Below the pieces are notes generated by a model that made no database searches, was not told the DNA's origin, and saw nothing but the letters and a program-made list of their open reading frames with translations. The position numbers and the translations under genes are program-made. From contig NZ_JAMLIE010000003.1 in NCBI RefSeq assembly GCF_023954335.1, positions 124,001-188,000 of the forward strand: 64,000 nucleotides of DNA. The letters are read 5' to 3'. This stretch comes from Aquamicrobium sp. (GTDB lineage Bacteria > Pseudomonadota > Alphaproteobacteria > Rhizobiales > Rhizobiaceae). Shown here piece after piece: positions 43,750 through 53,047 of this stretch (position 1 is the stretch's first letter; each line of letters opens with the position of its first letter).

Positions 43750-44763
43750 TCAGGCCGTGTCGCGGACGCACAGGGACGGCGGGATCAGCCGCCGGACGGG
43801 AAGCGAGGCGTGGTCGTCGATGCGCTCGATCAGCACCGAGATCGCCTCGGCGGACATGCGCTCGACATTCTGGTCGACCGTGGTCAGCGCGTAGCTCGGC
43901 CAGGCCGCCGCGGAGATGTTGTCGACGCCGACGACGGCAAGGTCGCGCGGCGTCTCCAGCCCGAACTCGCTGCGCGCCACGTCGAGGACCGCCAGCGCCA
44001 TTACGTCGTTGGCGCAGAAGATCGCGTCCGGCCGCTGCGGCCGCGACAGGATGCGCCGTGCCGCGTCGAGGGCGTCGTTGTAGGCGTAGTTTCCGCTCTC
44101 GCGCGCGACGGGGGCGAGGCCGTGGGCCGCCAGCGCGCGCGTCAGGCCGAGCTCCCTGTCGCGCGAGCTCGACGTGTTCTCCAGCCCGGCGATGAAGGCG
44201 ATGGCCCTGCGTCCCGCCGCCAGCAGGTGCTCGGCCGCCATGCGCCCGGCCATGACGTTGTCGCAGGCGACGCTGCTCGCTTCGCCGCTGTCGGTGTAGC
44301 GGTTGACGAGCACGACCGGCCGGCCGGCCTTGGCGCATTCGCGCGCCATGGTGGACGACAGCGTGGCCGCGGCGATGACGACGCCGTCGACCTGATAGGA
44401 CAGGACCTTCGGGATCAATTCGTCGAGATGGCGCGCGTCGCGGCAGCAGAACAGCAGCGGCGAGAAATCGCGGTCCTGCAAATGCCGGCTCAGCGCCTCC
44501 AGCGCGCCGGCATAGAACGGGTTGAGGACGTCCGAGATCACCAGCCCGACGATGCCGGAGCGGCGGGTGATCAGCGTGCGCGCCAGCATGTTCGGGCGAT
44601 AGCCCAGCGCCTCGGCCGCGCGCATCACCTTCTCGCGCGTCGCCGGCGAGACGCTGGCGCCCTTGGTGAAGGTGCGCGACACTGCCGAGCGGGACACGCC
44701 GGCAAGCGCCGCCACGTCGATCGAGCGCGGCGGGTCGACCTTTCGCCCGGTCTTCTTCTGCAT
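43750..44763 (-). CDS. LacI-family transcriptional regulator
   Basis: This 337-residue repressor has an N-terminal LacI helix-turn-helix (SIDVAALAGVSRSAVSRTFT), hinge (LGYRPNMLARTL) and a periplasmic-binding-like sensor (IVGLVISDVLNPFYAGALEA, VVGVDNISAAAW). It diverges from the kinase/nucleoside-hydrolase/ABC operon, and the operator at 44909-44926 lies between them. A nucleoside or pentose is a likely inducer, from context. Confidence 0.93.
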   Translation of the reverse strand: MQKKTGRKVDPPRSIDVAALAGVSRSAVSRTFTKGASVSPATREKVMRAAEALGYRPNMLARTLITRRSGIVGLVISDVLNPFYAGALEALSRHLQDRDFSPLLFCCRDARHLDELIPKVLSYQVDGVVIAAATLSSTMARECAKAGRPVVLVNRYTDSGEASSVACDNVMAGRMAAEHLLAAGRRAIAFIAGLENTSSSRDRELGLTRALAAHGLAPVARESGNYAYNDALDAARRILSRPQRPDAIFCANDVMALAVLDVARSEFGLETPRDLAVVGVDNISAAAWPSYALTTVDQNVERMSAEAISVLIERIDDHASLPVRRLIPPSLCVRDTA

Positions 44764-44882
44764 CTCCACTCCCTGCCCGGTTCGGCATCCTGTTACCAGA
44801 TTTGCGCCCCGAAGGGCCAGAGCCGAACGCCGTTTCGAGCCTGCCGGCCGCCGTCGCCGCGGGCGCCTCCTCCGATGTCGGG

Positions 44883-44926
44883 TTGACAGGCGAGGTGCTG
44901 CGGCTACTATTGCACTCGTGTGCAAT
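44883..44926 (+). promoter_or_regulatory. Promoter and LacI-type operator of the nucleoside-use operon
   Basis: TTGACA (44883-44888) and TACTAT (44905-44910) form a promoter with 16-bp spacing. The operator attgcac-tcgt-gtgcaat (44909-44926) overlaps the -10 and start region. Its 7-bp arms are exact and the centre is CG, as in LacI-family sites. Bound repressor would block the kinase operon. Confidence 0.7.
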
Positions 44927-44942
44927 CTTTGACGGACGGGAC

Positions 44943-45896
44943 ATGCGGGAGGGGATCGTCGTTGTGGGCAGCTATCTGCGCGACGTCAGCGTGGTGGTCG
45001 ACGGCTTCCCGTCGCCGGGAGAGACCGTGGTCGGCCGCGGCCTGCTTCAGTCCCATGGCGGCAAGGGCAGCAACCAGGCCGTCCAGGCCGCCCGCGCCGG
45101 CGCGGACGTGACCCTGATCGCCGCGACCGGCGACGACGAGGCGGGTGAGGCCGCGCGCCGCCTGTGGGCGGACGAAGGCATCGCCACCGACGGCGCCCTC
45201 GCCGTCGAGGATGCCGCGACCGGCACGGCGCTGATCGTCGTCGAGGCCGGCGGCCAGAACATGATCGTCATCGACCCCGGCGCGAATGCGCGCCTGTCGC
45301 CCGCCGCGGTCGAGGCGCGCCGCGACCTCGTCGCTAACGCGGGCCTCGTCGTCGGCCAGCTCGAAACGCCCATTCCCGCCATGATCGAGGCCTTTTCCAT
45401 CGCCCGGCGCGGCGGCGCGCGCACATTGCTCAACGCCGCGCCCGCGCCGGCGAGCCTGCCCGATGAGCTGCGCGCGCTGATCGACATCCTGATCGTCAAC
45501 GAGATCGAGGCGCTCCAGCTTGCCGGCATGGACGCCGATGCCGATCCGCGCGAGGCCGCCGCCCGGCTGGCGAAGACCGTCGGCCTCGCCGTGGTGGTCA
45601 CGCTCGGGGCCGGCGGCGCGATGCTGATCGACACGGCCGGGCGCCGCGCCGCCGCGTCCGCCCTCGATGTCGCGGTGGTCGACACGACCGGCGCGGGCGA
45701 CGCGTTCGTCGGCGCCTTTGCCGCGCGATGGATCGAGGACGGCGCCCTCGATGCCGCGCTGGCATGGGGCGTCGCCGCCGGATCGCTGGCCTGCACCCGG
45801 CGCGGCGTCGTGCCGAGCCTGGCCGGCCGCGAGGAGATCACTGAGGCCGCTGCCCCGGGCATGCGGCCGGCCATGGAAAGTGGAGGATGCCTATGA
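44943..45896 (+). CDS. PfkB-family sugar kinase, ribokinase-like
   Basis: This 317-residue kinase has the N-terminal PfkB signature (QSHGGKGSNQAVQAARAGA) and the C-terminal signature DTTGAGDAF with the catalytic Asp. The wording is ribokinase-like (LLNAAPAP, LIVNEIEA). Beside a nucleoside hydrolase, its likely job is to phosphorylate the released ribose or deoxyribose. It overlaps the next gene by 4 bp. Confidence 0.88.
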   Translation: MREGIVVVGSYLRDVSVVVDGFPSPGETVVGRGLLQSHGGKGSNQAVQAARAGADVTLIAATGDDEAGEAARRLWADEGIATDGALAVEDAATGTALIVVEAGGQNMIVIDPGANARLSPAAVEARRDLVANAGLVVGQLETPIPAMIEAFSIARRGGARTLLNAAPAPASLPDELRALIDILIVNEIEALQLAGMDADADPREAAARLAKTVGLAVVVTLGAGGAMLIDTAGRRAAASALDVAVVDTTGAGDAFVGAFAARWIEDGALDAALAWGVAAGSLACTRRGVVPSLAGREEITEAAAPGMRPAMESGGCL

Positions 45897-46849
45897 CCCG
45901 CATGATCATCGACTGCGACCCCGGACACGACGACGCGATGGCGCTGCTCTATGCCGCCAAAACCGTCGACCTGATCGGCATAACCACGGTGTTCGGCAAC
46001 ACCACGGTCGAGCAGACGACGCGCAACGCGCTCTCGATATGCCGGCTGGCCGGGCTCGACGTGCCGGTGGCCAAGGGGATGAGCAAGCCGTTGGTCACGC
46101 CGGCGCCGCCGGTGGTGACCGCCGACATGCACGGCGCCAACGGCATCGCCGGCGCCGACCTTCCCGAGCCGGACCGAGACCCGGTCGCCGAGCACGCCGT
46201 CACCTTCATCATCGAGCAGGCGCGCCGCCATCGCGGCGAGCTCGTCCTCGCCGGCATCGGCGCGCTGACCAACATCGCCATGGCCCTGAAGCTGGAGCCG
46301 CGCCTCGTCGAATGGCTGGCCGGCATCACCGTCATGGGCGGCTCGACCACGATCGGCAACATCACGCCGCTCGCCGAATACAACATCTACTGCGATCCCG
46401 AGGCGGCGTCCGTCGTGTTCAACTGCGGCCTGCCGATCGTCATGGCTGGCCTCAACGTCACCCGGCAGGCCGGCGTCGGCGACCGGCACGTCGAGCGGCT
46501 GCGCGCCACCGGCGGCCCCGTCGGCAAGGCGTTCGGCGACCTGATGCAGTTCTACCTCACGCGCTCGCGCGAGGTGTTCAACCTGTCGGCCGCCTCGATG
46601 CACGATCCCTGCGCCATCATCCCCTATGTCGAGCCGTCGCTGATGACCTTGCAGGACGCCCACGTCCACATCGAGCTGGCCAGCCCGCAATTGCGCGGCA
46701 TGACGGCGTGCGACCTGCGCAAGGTCAATTCCCGCAACACCAGCGTCATCGAGGGCAACGCCGCCCCCAACGCGAAGGTGGCGGTGGCGATAGAGGGCGA
46801 CGCCGCGGTCGACCACGTCATCGAGATCATCGCCGGCTACGACGCCTAG
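45893..46849 (+). CDS. Inosine-uridine-type nucleoside hydrolase
   Basis: This 318-residue enzyme cleaves the N-glycosidic bond of ribonucleosides. The calcium-binding motif IIDCDPGHDDAMALL lies at the N-terminus, with GALTNIAMAL, GGSTTIGNITPLAEYNIYCD and a later MHDPCA. I chose the ATG at 45893 because GGAGG is six bases upstream; ATG at 45887 overlaps that site. Base and pentose released here would feed the kinase encoded before it. Upstream and downstream genes are all one operon. Confidence 0.92.
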   Translation: MTRMIIDCDPGHDDAMALLYAAKTVDLIGITTVFGNTTVEQTTRNALSICRLAGLDVPVAKGMSKPLVTPAPPVVTADMHGANGIAGADLPEPDRDPVAEHAVTFIIEQARRHRGELVLAGIGALTNIAMALKLEPRLVEWLAGITVMGGSTTIGNITPLAEYNIYCDPEAASVVFNCGLPIVMAGLNVTRQAGVGDRHVERLRATGGPVGKAFGDLMQFYLTRSREVFNLSAASMHDPCAIIPYVEPSLMTLQDAHVHIELASPQLRGMTACDLRKVNSRNTSVIEGNAAPNAKVAVAIEGDAAVDHVIEIIAGYDA

Positions 46850-46895
46850 GAACGTCGCCCGGCCCCGGCCGGATCAAGCAACAAGGGAGGAAAGC

Positions 46896-48149
46896 ATGTT
46901 CAGATTCCGCACCGCCGCAAGCGCCGTCGCGCTCGGCCTCATGGCCCTGGCGACGCATTCGCCTTCGTTGGCCCAGGACAAGACGCTCAGCATCGTCTGG
47001 ATGGGCTGGCCCGACGAGCACGTGAAACCGATGATGGACGCGTTCATGGCAGCGCATCCCGACATCACGGTCAATTACGAGCGCGTCCCCTTCAACCAGA
47101 TCTTCCAGACGCTCGACGTGCGGCTCAACGCCCGCACCCCCGATCCGGACGTCTATTCCGTTGACAGCCCGCTGACCGCCTCCTACGCCGTGCGCGGCCA
47201 TCTGCTCGACCTCACCGAAATCATCGACGTCGACAAACTGACGCCCGCCGCGCGCGCGGCGGCCCAGTATGACGGCAAGCTCTATTCCGCGCCGATCGCC
47301 AGCAGCAGCGCGCTGCTGTTCTACAACAAGGCGCTGCTCGACGCCGCCGGCGTCCCCCATCCCTCGACCGACCCGGCCGAGCGCATGACCTGGGAGGCAG
47401 TCGTCGAGGGAGCCAAGTCGATCCGCGACGAGAAGGCCGGCGTCTGGGGCCTGGTGATCGAGCAGTCGGAGCGGCCCTACCAGCTCCTGCCGATGGCCCA
47501 GTCCCTCGGCGCGACCGGCATCTCGGAAGACGGGCTGACGGCCACGGGCTACGTCGACTCGCCCGAATTCGTCGAGGCGGCGACCTTCTACCGCAACCTG
47601 TTCAACGAGTGGCGCGTCTCGCCGACCGGCGTCTTCGACCACAATCTCTCGCAGGAGCTTTTCGGCACGGGCAAGACCGGCTTCTTCATCGGCGGTCCGT
47701 GGATGCTGTCCATCCTCGCCAACTATCCCGACCTCGACTGGGGCGTCGCGCCCTTCCCCTATTTCGAGAAGGGCAAGCCGGTGACGCCGACGGGCTCGTG
47801 GCATGTCGGCATCAACCCGCGCACCGACGCGATGGATGCGGCCAAGACCTTCGTCAACTGGTATCTGTCCGACGCGGCGCAGCAGGAATGGTTCAAGCTC
47901 CGCAGCTATCCGCCCGTCACCAGCAGCATGTGGGAGCTGGAGGCTGAGGCCTTCGACAGCGACGGCTGGCAGATCATGCGCCATGAGCTCGACGAGACCG
48001 CCGTGGCCCGCCCGGCGACGCCCGGATGGCGCGAGTACGAGGACATCCTGCGCGTCGCCTTCCGCGACATCCAGACGGGCGAGGACCCGCAGACGGCGCT
48101 CACGCGGGCGGCCACGCAGATCGACCGCGAGCTGGTCAAGTACCGCTGA
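46896..48149 (+). CDS. ABC transporter extracellular carbohydrate-type binding protein
   Basis: This 417-residue periplasmic protein has a signal peptide (ALGLMALATHSPSLAQ) and the layout of family 1 solute-binding proteins (LSIVWMGWPDEHVKPMM, PDVYSVDSPLTASYAVRGHL, APIASSSALLFYNKALLDAAG, KTGFFIGGPWMLSIL). GGGAGG precedes the ATG. The operon's enzymes suggest a nucleoside as ligand, although the protein family usually binds sugars or sugar derivatives. Confidence 0.88.
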   Translation: MFRFRTAASAVALGLMALATHSPSLAQDKTLSIVWMGWPDEHVKPMMDAFMAAHPDITVNYERVPFNQIFQTLDVRLNARTPDPDVYSVDSPLTASYAVRGHLLDLTEIIDVDKLTPAARAAAQYDGKLYSAPIASSSALLFYNKALLDAAGVPHPSTDPAERMTWEAVVEGAKSIRDEKAGVWGLVIEQSERPYQLLPMAQSLGATGISEDGLTATGYVDSPEFVEAATFYRNLFNEWRVSPTGVFDHNLSQELFGTGKTGFFIGGPWMLSILANYPDLDWGVAPFPYFEKGKPVTPTGSWHVGINPRTDAMDAAKTFVNWYLSDAAQQEWFKLRSYPPVTSSMWELEAEAFDSDGWQIMRHELDETAVARPATPGWREYEDILRVAFRDIQTGEDPQTALTRAATQIDRELVKYR

Positions 48150-48168
48150 CGGACGGAGGCCGGCCGAG

Positions 48169-49032
48169 ATGCGCGAACGCGCCATCGTTCCCTTCGCCTT
48201 CCTGGCGCTCGCGCTGATCGGCCTGGCTGTCTTCCGGGTGGTGCCCATCTTCATCGCCGGGATCGGCAGCCTGTTCAGCGTCTCGCTGATGGGCGACCGC
48301 GTCTTCGTCGGCCTCGGCAATCACCTGTCGCTGTTCGCCGATCCCGGCTTCTGGCAGTCGCTGCGGGTGACGCTGATCTTCAACCTGCTGATCAACCCGA
48401 TCCAGGTCGTGCTGGCGTTCATCCTCGCCATGCTGGTGTTCCGGCCCTCGCCGGGCATCGTCTTCTTCCGCACCGCCTTCTTCATGCCGATGACCTTCTC
48501 CATCGCGCTGACGGCGGTGCTGTGGAGCATCCTGCTCGACCCGTCGCTCGGGCTGGTCAACAGCATCCTCGCCGAGCTCGGCTTCGAGCGCCAGCCCTTC
48601 TTCCGCAGCCAGAACCAGGCGCTCGGCACCATGATCTTCATCGCCACCTGGAAGGGCGTCGGCTACTGGATGCTGTTCCTGCTGGCCGGGCTCAACGGCA
48701 TTCCGAAGGACGTCTACGAGGCGGCCGCTCTCGACGGGGCGCTCGGCTGGCGGCGCTTCGTCAACATCACGCTTCCGCTGATGCGCCGGCCGCTGGTCTT
48801 CGTGCTCGTCGCCGACACGGCCATCAACTTCCTGTTCTTCGCGCCGGTCTACATCATCACCAACGGCGGCCCGAGCGAGGCCACCAACCTGCTGATGTTC
48901 CAGGCCTACCAGTCGGCCTTCGCCTACCTCAACATGGGCCGCTCACTGGCGATCTCGACGATCATCCTTCTGGTGATCGCCATCTTCGCCGTGATCGAGT
49001 TCCGGTTTTTCCGCGAGCGCAAGGATGTCTGA
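48169..49032 (+). CDS. ABC transporter permease, MalF/UgpA-like
   Basis: This 287-residue inner-membrane permease has six helices and the EAA loop EAAALDGALGWRRFVNITLPL. The ATG at 48169 is preceded by GGAGG at ten bases; the frame is open far upstream, but only inside the binding-protein gene. It overlaps the next permease by 8 bp. Confidence 0.9.
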   Translation: MRERAIVPFAFLALALIGLAVFRVVPIFIAGIGSLFSVSLMGDRVFVGLGNHLSLFADPGFWQSLRVTLIFNLLINPIQVVLAFILAMLVFRPSPGIVFFRTAFFMPMTFSIALTAVLWSILLDPSLGLVNSILAELGFERQPFFRSQNQALGTMIFIATWKGVGYWMLFLLAGLNGIPKDVYEAAALDGALGWRRFVNITLPLMRRPLVFVLVADTAINFLFFAPVYIITNGGPSEATNLLMFQAYQSAFAYLNMGRSLAISTIILLVIAIFAVIEFRFFRERKDV

Positions 49033-49879
49033 CGTGAACGGATATGCCGGGGCGAAATGGTCGGGCGAGGTGCCGCGCTACGGCCTGCTGATCGCCATCG
49101 CGGTGGTTCAGCTCCTGCCCATCGTCTGGATGATTATCTCCTCCTTCCGGCCGGCCGACGAGATATTCCGCCACACCAGCGAGATCTCGTGGCGCACATT
49201 CTTTCCCACCACCGTGACCTTCGACAACTACCTTGCGCTGCTGTCCGGCGACTTCCCCGTCGCCGTGCGCAACTCGCTGATCGTCGCCGGGGCGACGGTG
49301 GCCATCGGCGTCGTCGTCAACTCGCTGGCCGGCTTCGCCTTCGCCGTGTTCGACTTCCCGTTCAAGCGCACGCTGTTCGTCCTCGTGCTGGCGAGCTTCA
49401 TGATGCCGTTCGAGGCGCTCGTCATCCCCCTCTACACGCTGGTGCGGGCGCTCGGCTGGACCGACAGCTTCAAGGCGCTGATCCTGCCCGAGGTGGCCAA
49501 CGGGCTGGTCATCTTCCTGTTCCGCCAGTTCTTCGCCGCCATCCCGCGCGAGATCATCGAGGCCGCGCGCATGGACGGCGCGTCGTGGCTCCAGATATAC
49601 TGGCGCATCGCCATGCCGCTGTCGGGGGCGACGGTCGCCACCGCCGCGCTGATGATCTTCATCCTGCAATGGGACGCGTTCTTCTGGCCGCTGGTGGCGG
49701 CGAGCTCGCCCGACTATGTCGTGGTGCAGGTGGCGATCGCCCGCAACGCCGATTTCGAGCAGGCCAACTGGGGACAGATGTTCGCCGCCACGACCATGGC
49801 GGTCAGCGTCGCGCTGATCCCCTTCATCCTGTTCCAGCGGTTCTACGTGCGGACGCTGACGCAGAGCGGACTGAAGTAG
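49025..49879 (+). CDS. ABC transporter permease, MalG/UgpE-like
   Basis: This 284-residue inner-membrane permease has the EAA loop EAARMDGASWLQIYWRIAMPL and the PADEIFRH-type periplasmic start segment typical of MalG relatives. AAGG precedes the ATG within the end of the preceding gene. It forms the channel with the MalF-like subunit. Confidence 0.9.
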   Translation: MSDVNGYAGAKWSGEVPRYGLLIAIAVVQLLPIVWMIISSFRPADEIFRHTSEISWRTFFPTTVTFDNYLALLSGDFPVAVRNSLIVAGATVAIGVVVNSLAGFAFAVFDFPFKRTLFVLVLASFMMPFEALVIPLYTLVRALGWTDSFKALILPEVANGLVIFLFRQFFAAIPREIIEAARMDGASWLQIYWRIAMPLSGATVATAALMIFILQWDAFFWPLVAASSPDYVVVQVAIARNADFEQANWGQMFAATTMAVSVALIPFILFQRFYVRTLTQSGLK

Positions 49880-49891
49880 GAGCAACGGCAA

Positions 49892-50995
49892 ATGGCGCAT
49901 CTCCAGCTCGAATCGGTCGTCAAGTCCTATGGCCAGACGCAGGTGCTGCACGGGGTCGACCTGACGGTGCCGGGCGGCGCGTTCTGCGTCTTCGTCGGCC
50001 CCTCGGGCTGCGGCAAGTCGACCCTGCTGCGCATGATCGCCGGGCTGGAGCCGATCACCGGCGGCAAGGTGCTGATCGACGGGACCGTGGTCAACGATCT
50101 CGCCCCGCATCGTCGCGAGGTGGCGATGGTGTTCCAGAACTACGCGCTCTATCCGCATATGAGCGTCTACGACAACATGGCGTTCGGGCTGAAGATGGCG
50201 CGCATGCCGAAGGGCGAGATCGACCGCCGGGTCCGGCGCGCCGCCGCCAGCCTGCGCATCGATTCCCTGCTCGAGCGCCGGCCGGCGGCCCTGTCCGGCG
50301 GGCAGCGGCAGCGCGTCGCCATCGGCAGGGCGATCACCCGCGATCCCAAGATCTTCCTGTTCGACGAGCCGCTGTCGAACCTCGACGCCGAGCTGCGCGT
50401 GAGCATGCGCCTCGAGATCGCGCGGCTGCACAAGGAGCTCGGCGCGACCATGGTCTACGTCACCCACGACCAGGTCGAGGCGATGACGCTCGCCGACCTG
50501 ATCGTGGTCATGAATGCCGGCCGCATCGAGCAGATCGGCACGCCCGAGGACATCTACGAGCGGCCCGCCAACCGCTTCGTCGCCGGCTTCATGGGCGCGC
50601 CGCGCATGAACTTCCTGCCGGGACGCGTCGAGACGAAGGCGGGCGAGCCGGTCGTGGCCCTCGGCGGCGGGAGAACGCTGCCGCTGGCGGGCGCGGCGAT
50701 CGGCGCGCTGGCGCCCGGGCAGGCCGTCTCCCTCGGCATCAGGCCGGAGGCGCTGCGCATCGCCGGCGCCGGCGAGCCCGGCGCGGTGCCGCTCGGCGTG
50801 TACCACAGCGAATATCTCGGCGGGTCGAACTACATCTATCTCGACGCCGGCGACCTGATCCCGCAGGCGGACGAGCATCTCGTCGTCGCCGCGCCCGCCT
50901 CGCAGCGGCCGGCCGTCGGCGAGAAGATCGGCATCGTCTTCGACGCGGCGCGGCTGCACGTCTTCGACGAAGAGGGCAACGCCGTCGGGGCCTGA
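49892..50995 (+). CDS. ABC transporter ATP-binding protein, UgpC/MsmK-like
   Basis: This 367-residue ATPase has Walker A GPSGCGKST at 36-44, signature LSGGQRQRV, Walker B IFLFDEP, switch YVTHDQVEAM, and a C-terminal regulatory barrel (MNFLPGRVE, SLGIRPEALRI). It energises the carbohydrate-type importer of this operon and is its last gene. It converges on the FAH-family gene at 51005, nine bases away. Confidence 0.92.
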   Translation: MAHLQLESVVKSYGQTQVLHGVDLTVPGGAFCVFVGPSGCGKSTLLRMIAGLEPITGGKVLIDGTVVNDLAPHRREVAMVFQNYALYPHMSVYDNMAFGLKMARMPKGEIDRRVRRAAASLRIDSLLERRPAALSGGQRQRVAIGRAITRDPKIFLFDEPLSNLDAELRVSMRLEIARLHKELGATMVYVTHDQVEAMTLADLIVVMNAGRIEQIGTPEDIYERPANRFVAGFMGAPRMNFLPGRVETKAGEPVVALGGGRTLPLAGAAIGALAPGQAVSLGIRPEALRIAGAGEPGAVPLGVYHSEYLGGSNYIYLDAGDLIPQADEHLVVAAPASQRPAVGEKIGIVFDAARLHVFDEEGNAVGA

Positions 50996-51004
50996 CCGCG
51001 AGCC

Positions 51005-51853
51005 TCAGCCGGCGGGGGCGTGCAGCACCGGCTGGCTCTGCACGCCCAGCCCGTCGATCCCCGCGCGCACGGTCTCCCCGCCCTTGAGGAAGACCGGGGG
51101 CTTTTGCCCCATTCCCACGCCCGGCGGCGTCCCGGTGGCGATGACGTCGCCCGGCTCCAGCCGCATGAAACGGCTGACATAGCTGACGATCTCGCGGACG
51201 CCGAAGATCATCGTCCGCGTCGATCCCTGCTGGTAGCGCCGGCCGTCGACCTCGAGCCAGAGCGCGAGCTCCTGCGGGTCGGCGATCTCGTCGGCCGTCA
51301 CCAGCCACGGCCCGAGCGGAGCGAAGCTGTCGCAGCTCTTGCCCTTGTCCCAGGTGCCGCCGCGGTCGAACTGGAAACCGCGTTCGGAGACGTCGTTGAC
51401 GACGCAATAGCCCGCGACATGGTCGAGCGCCCGCGCCGCGCCGACATGGCTCGCCTCCGTGCCGATGACGACGCCGAGCTCGACCTCCCAGTCGACCTTC
51501 TCCGCCCCGCGCGGAATGACGATCGGGTCGTTCGGCCCGCAGATCGCGCTCGATGCCTTCAGGAAGATGATCGGCTCGGCGGGAATCGGCAGGCCGGCTT
51601 CGCGCGCGTGGTCCTCGTAGTTCAGCCCGATGCAGACGATCTTCCCGACCCTGCCGACGCAGGGGCCGACGCGCCCGGACCGGATGACGGGCAGGCCGCC
51701 GAGGTCCGCGCCCCTCAGGGCGGAAAGCGGCGCGTGGCCGAGGCTTGCCCCGTCGATGTCGGCAATGAGGCCCGACAGGTCGCGGATGTCGCCATTGGCG
51801 TCCAGTGCCGCCGGCTTCTCCCGGCCGTGCTCTCCGACGCGAAGCAGCTTCAT
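51005..51853 (-). CDS. Fumarylacetoacetate hydrolase (FAH) family enzyme
   Basis: This 282-residue enzyme shows the FAH fold: KIVCIGLNYEDHAREAG, FLKASSAICGPNDPI, metal-binding DWEVELGVVIG, VNDVSERGFQ, GDVIATGTPPGVG and a final FLKGGETV. Relatives cleave 2,4-diketo acids (for example 2,4-diketo-3-deoxy-L-fuconate or -rhamnonate to pyruvate plus lactate) or open related rings. The ATG overlaps the SDR stop by 4 bp. With an SDR and a TRAP importer it suggests a non-phosphorylating sugar-acid route. The exact substrate is not readable. Confidence 0.87.
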   Translation of the reverse strand: MKLLRVGEHGREKPAALDANGDIRDLSGLIADIDGASLGHAPLSALRGADLGGLPVIRSGRVGPCVGRVGKIVCIGLNYEDHAREAGLPIPAEPIIFLKASSAICGPNDPIVIPRGAEKVDWEVELGVVIGTEASHVGAARALDHVAGYCVVNDVSERGFQFDRGGTWDKGKSCDSFAPLGPWLVTADEIADPQELALWLEVDGRRYQQGSTRTMIFGVREIVSYVSRFMRLEPGDVIATGTPPGVGMGQKPPVFLKGGETVRAGIDGLGVQSQPVLHAPAG

Positions 51854-52701
51854 GCCGTGTCCTCTCCATTGGCGGACCCGGCCGCGAGGAGGTTGCCGAA
51901 ATTCATCCAGTGCGATGTCGTCAGCCAGCCGGCATCGACCGGGATCGAGGCCCCCGAGACACCGCTCGAACCGTCCGAGATCAGGAAGCTGACCACCGAG
52001 GCGATCTCCTCGATCTCCACCAGTCGCCCCATCGCGCTCGCCTTCTCCAGCACGCGCGCGTCCCGCTTGCCCGAATCCATCTTCGCCTGCAAGGCGGGCG
52101 TGCGCGTGAAGCCGGGCGCCACCGCGTTGACCCGGATCGACTTGGCTCCCAGCTCGCCTGCCGAAAGCCGGGTCAGGGCGCCCAGCGCGACCTTGCTCGG
52201 CGCGTAGGCATGGAGCGGCAGCGGCCGCCGCTCGTTGATCGAGGTGATGTTGACGATGGCCCCGCCGCCATTGCCGGCCATCATCGCGCCGAACCATTTC
52301 GTGCAGTGGAACGCGCCGAAATAATTCACGTCCCAGACCTTCCTCTGGTGGTCGAGGTCCATCTCCAGAAGCGGCACCGCGTCCTGAAGGATGCCCGCCG
52401 CGTTGACGAGGCCCGCCACCGCGACGCCGCGCCCGGCGAGGTCCCTGGAGCACCGTTCGACGGCGTCGGGACTGGAAACGTCGAGGGCGGCGACGGCGAG
52501 CCTGTCATCCGCGCCGATCCGCGCGCGCAGCCCTTCGAGGCTCGCGGGCGTCAGGTCGAGCGCCAGCACGCGCCACCCGTCGGCGAGCAGGCGCTCGACG
52601 ATGCCCGAGCCGATCCCGCCCGCCGCGCCGGTGACGACAATGCGCGCGCCGGCCTCGCGCAGGCGGGCCATCGGGGTTGCCTGTCTTTTCGTGTCGCTCA
52701 T
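51850..52701 (-). CDS. Short-chain dehydrogenase/reductase (SDR)
   Basis: This 283-residue NAD(P)-dependent oxidoreductase has the cofactor motif TGAAGGIGSG, NAAG, the catalytic Ser in NITSINERR and the YAPSK catalytic pair. It ends with the usual SGASIPVDAGW. Asp after the second strand (ALDLTPASL) favours NAD(H). It may oxidise a sugar-acid intermediate to the diketo acid used by the FAH enzyme that follows. Confidence 0.88.
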   Translation of the reverse strand: MSDTKRQATPMARLREAGARIVVTGAAGGIGSGIVERLLADGWRVLALDLTPASLEGLRARIGADDRLAVAALDVSSPDAVERCSRDLAGRGVAVAGLVNAAGILQDAVPLLEMDLDHQRKVWDVNYFGAFHCTKWFGAMMAGNGGGAIVNITSINERRPLPLHAYAPSKVALGALTRLSAGELGAKSIRVNAVAPGFTRTPALQAKMDSGKRDARVLEKASAMGRLVEIEEIASVVSFLISDGSSGVSGASIPVDAGWLTTSHWMNFGNLLAAGSANGEDTA

Positions 52702-52750
52702 TCTAAGCTGCCTCCCGGCCGGAACTGTCAGGTCGATGGTGAACGATGTC

Positions 52751-53032
52751 TCAGGACGGGATGACCTTGCGCCACGGCAGCACCTCGACCGTTTCGAACA
52801 GGCCCGCCACGGCGTAGGGATCGCCCTCGGCGAAGGCGCGGGCCGCGTCGAGGTCCGGCAGGTCTATCACGATCAGGCCGCCGATCGAATTGTCGCTTCC
52901 CGCCGCTAGGAACGGCCCCGCGAACAGGATCCTGTCCCTGTAGGGCTCGAGGTAGACGAGATGGTCCGCCCGGGTGCGGGCGCGGAGCTCCAGCCCGCCG
53001 GGCCTGTCCTTGCATATGACGGCGAAGTGCAT
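52751..53032 (-). CDS. YciI-family small protein
   Basis: This 93-residue ferredoxin-like protein has the family pattern: HFAVICKDRPG at the start, R..H..YL segment, LFAGPF, GGLIVIDLPDLDAARAFAEGDPYAVAGLF. YciI proteins are small dimers with a His-Asp pocket; a few act as lyases or isomerases in degradation pathways (for example chloromuconate or muconolactone-like steps). It sits between the TRAP genes and the SDR. Confidence 0.85.
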   Translation of the reverse strand: MHFAVICKDRPGGLELRARTRADHLVYLEPYRDRILFAGPFLAAGSDNSIGGLIVIDLPDLDAARAFAEGDPYAVAGLFETVEVLPWRKVIPS

Positions 53033-53047
53033 CGGCTGCGTTTCTCC

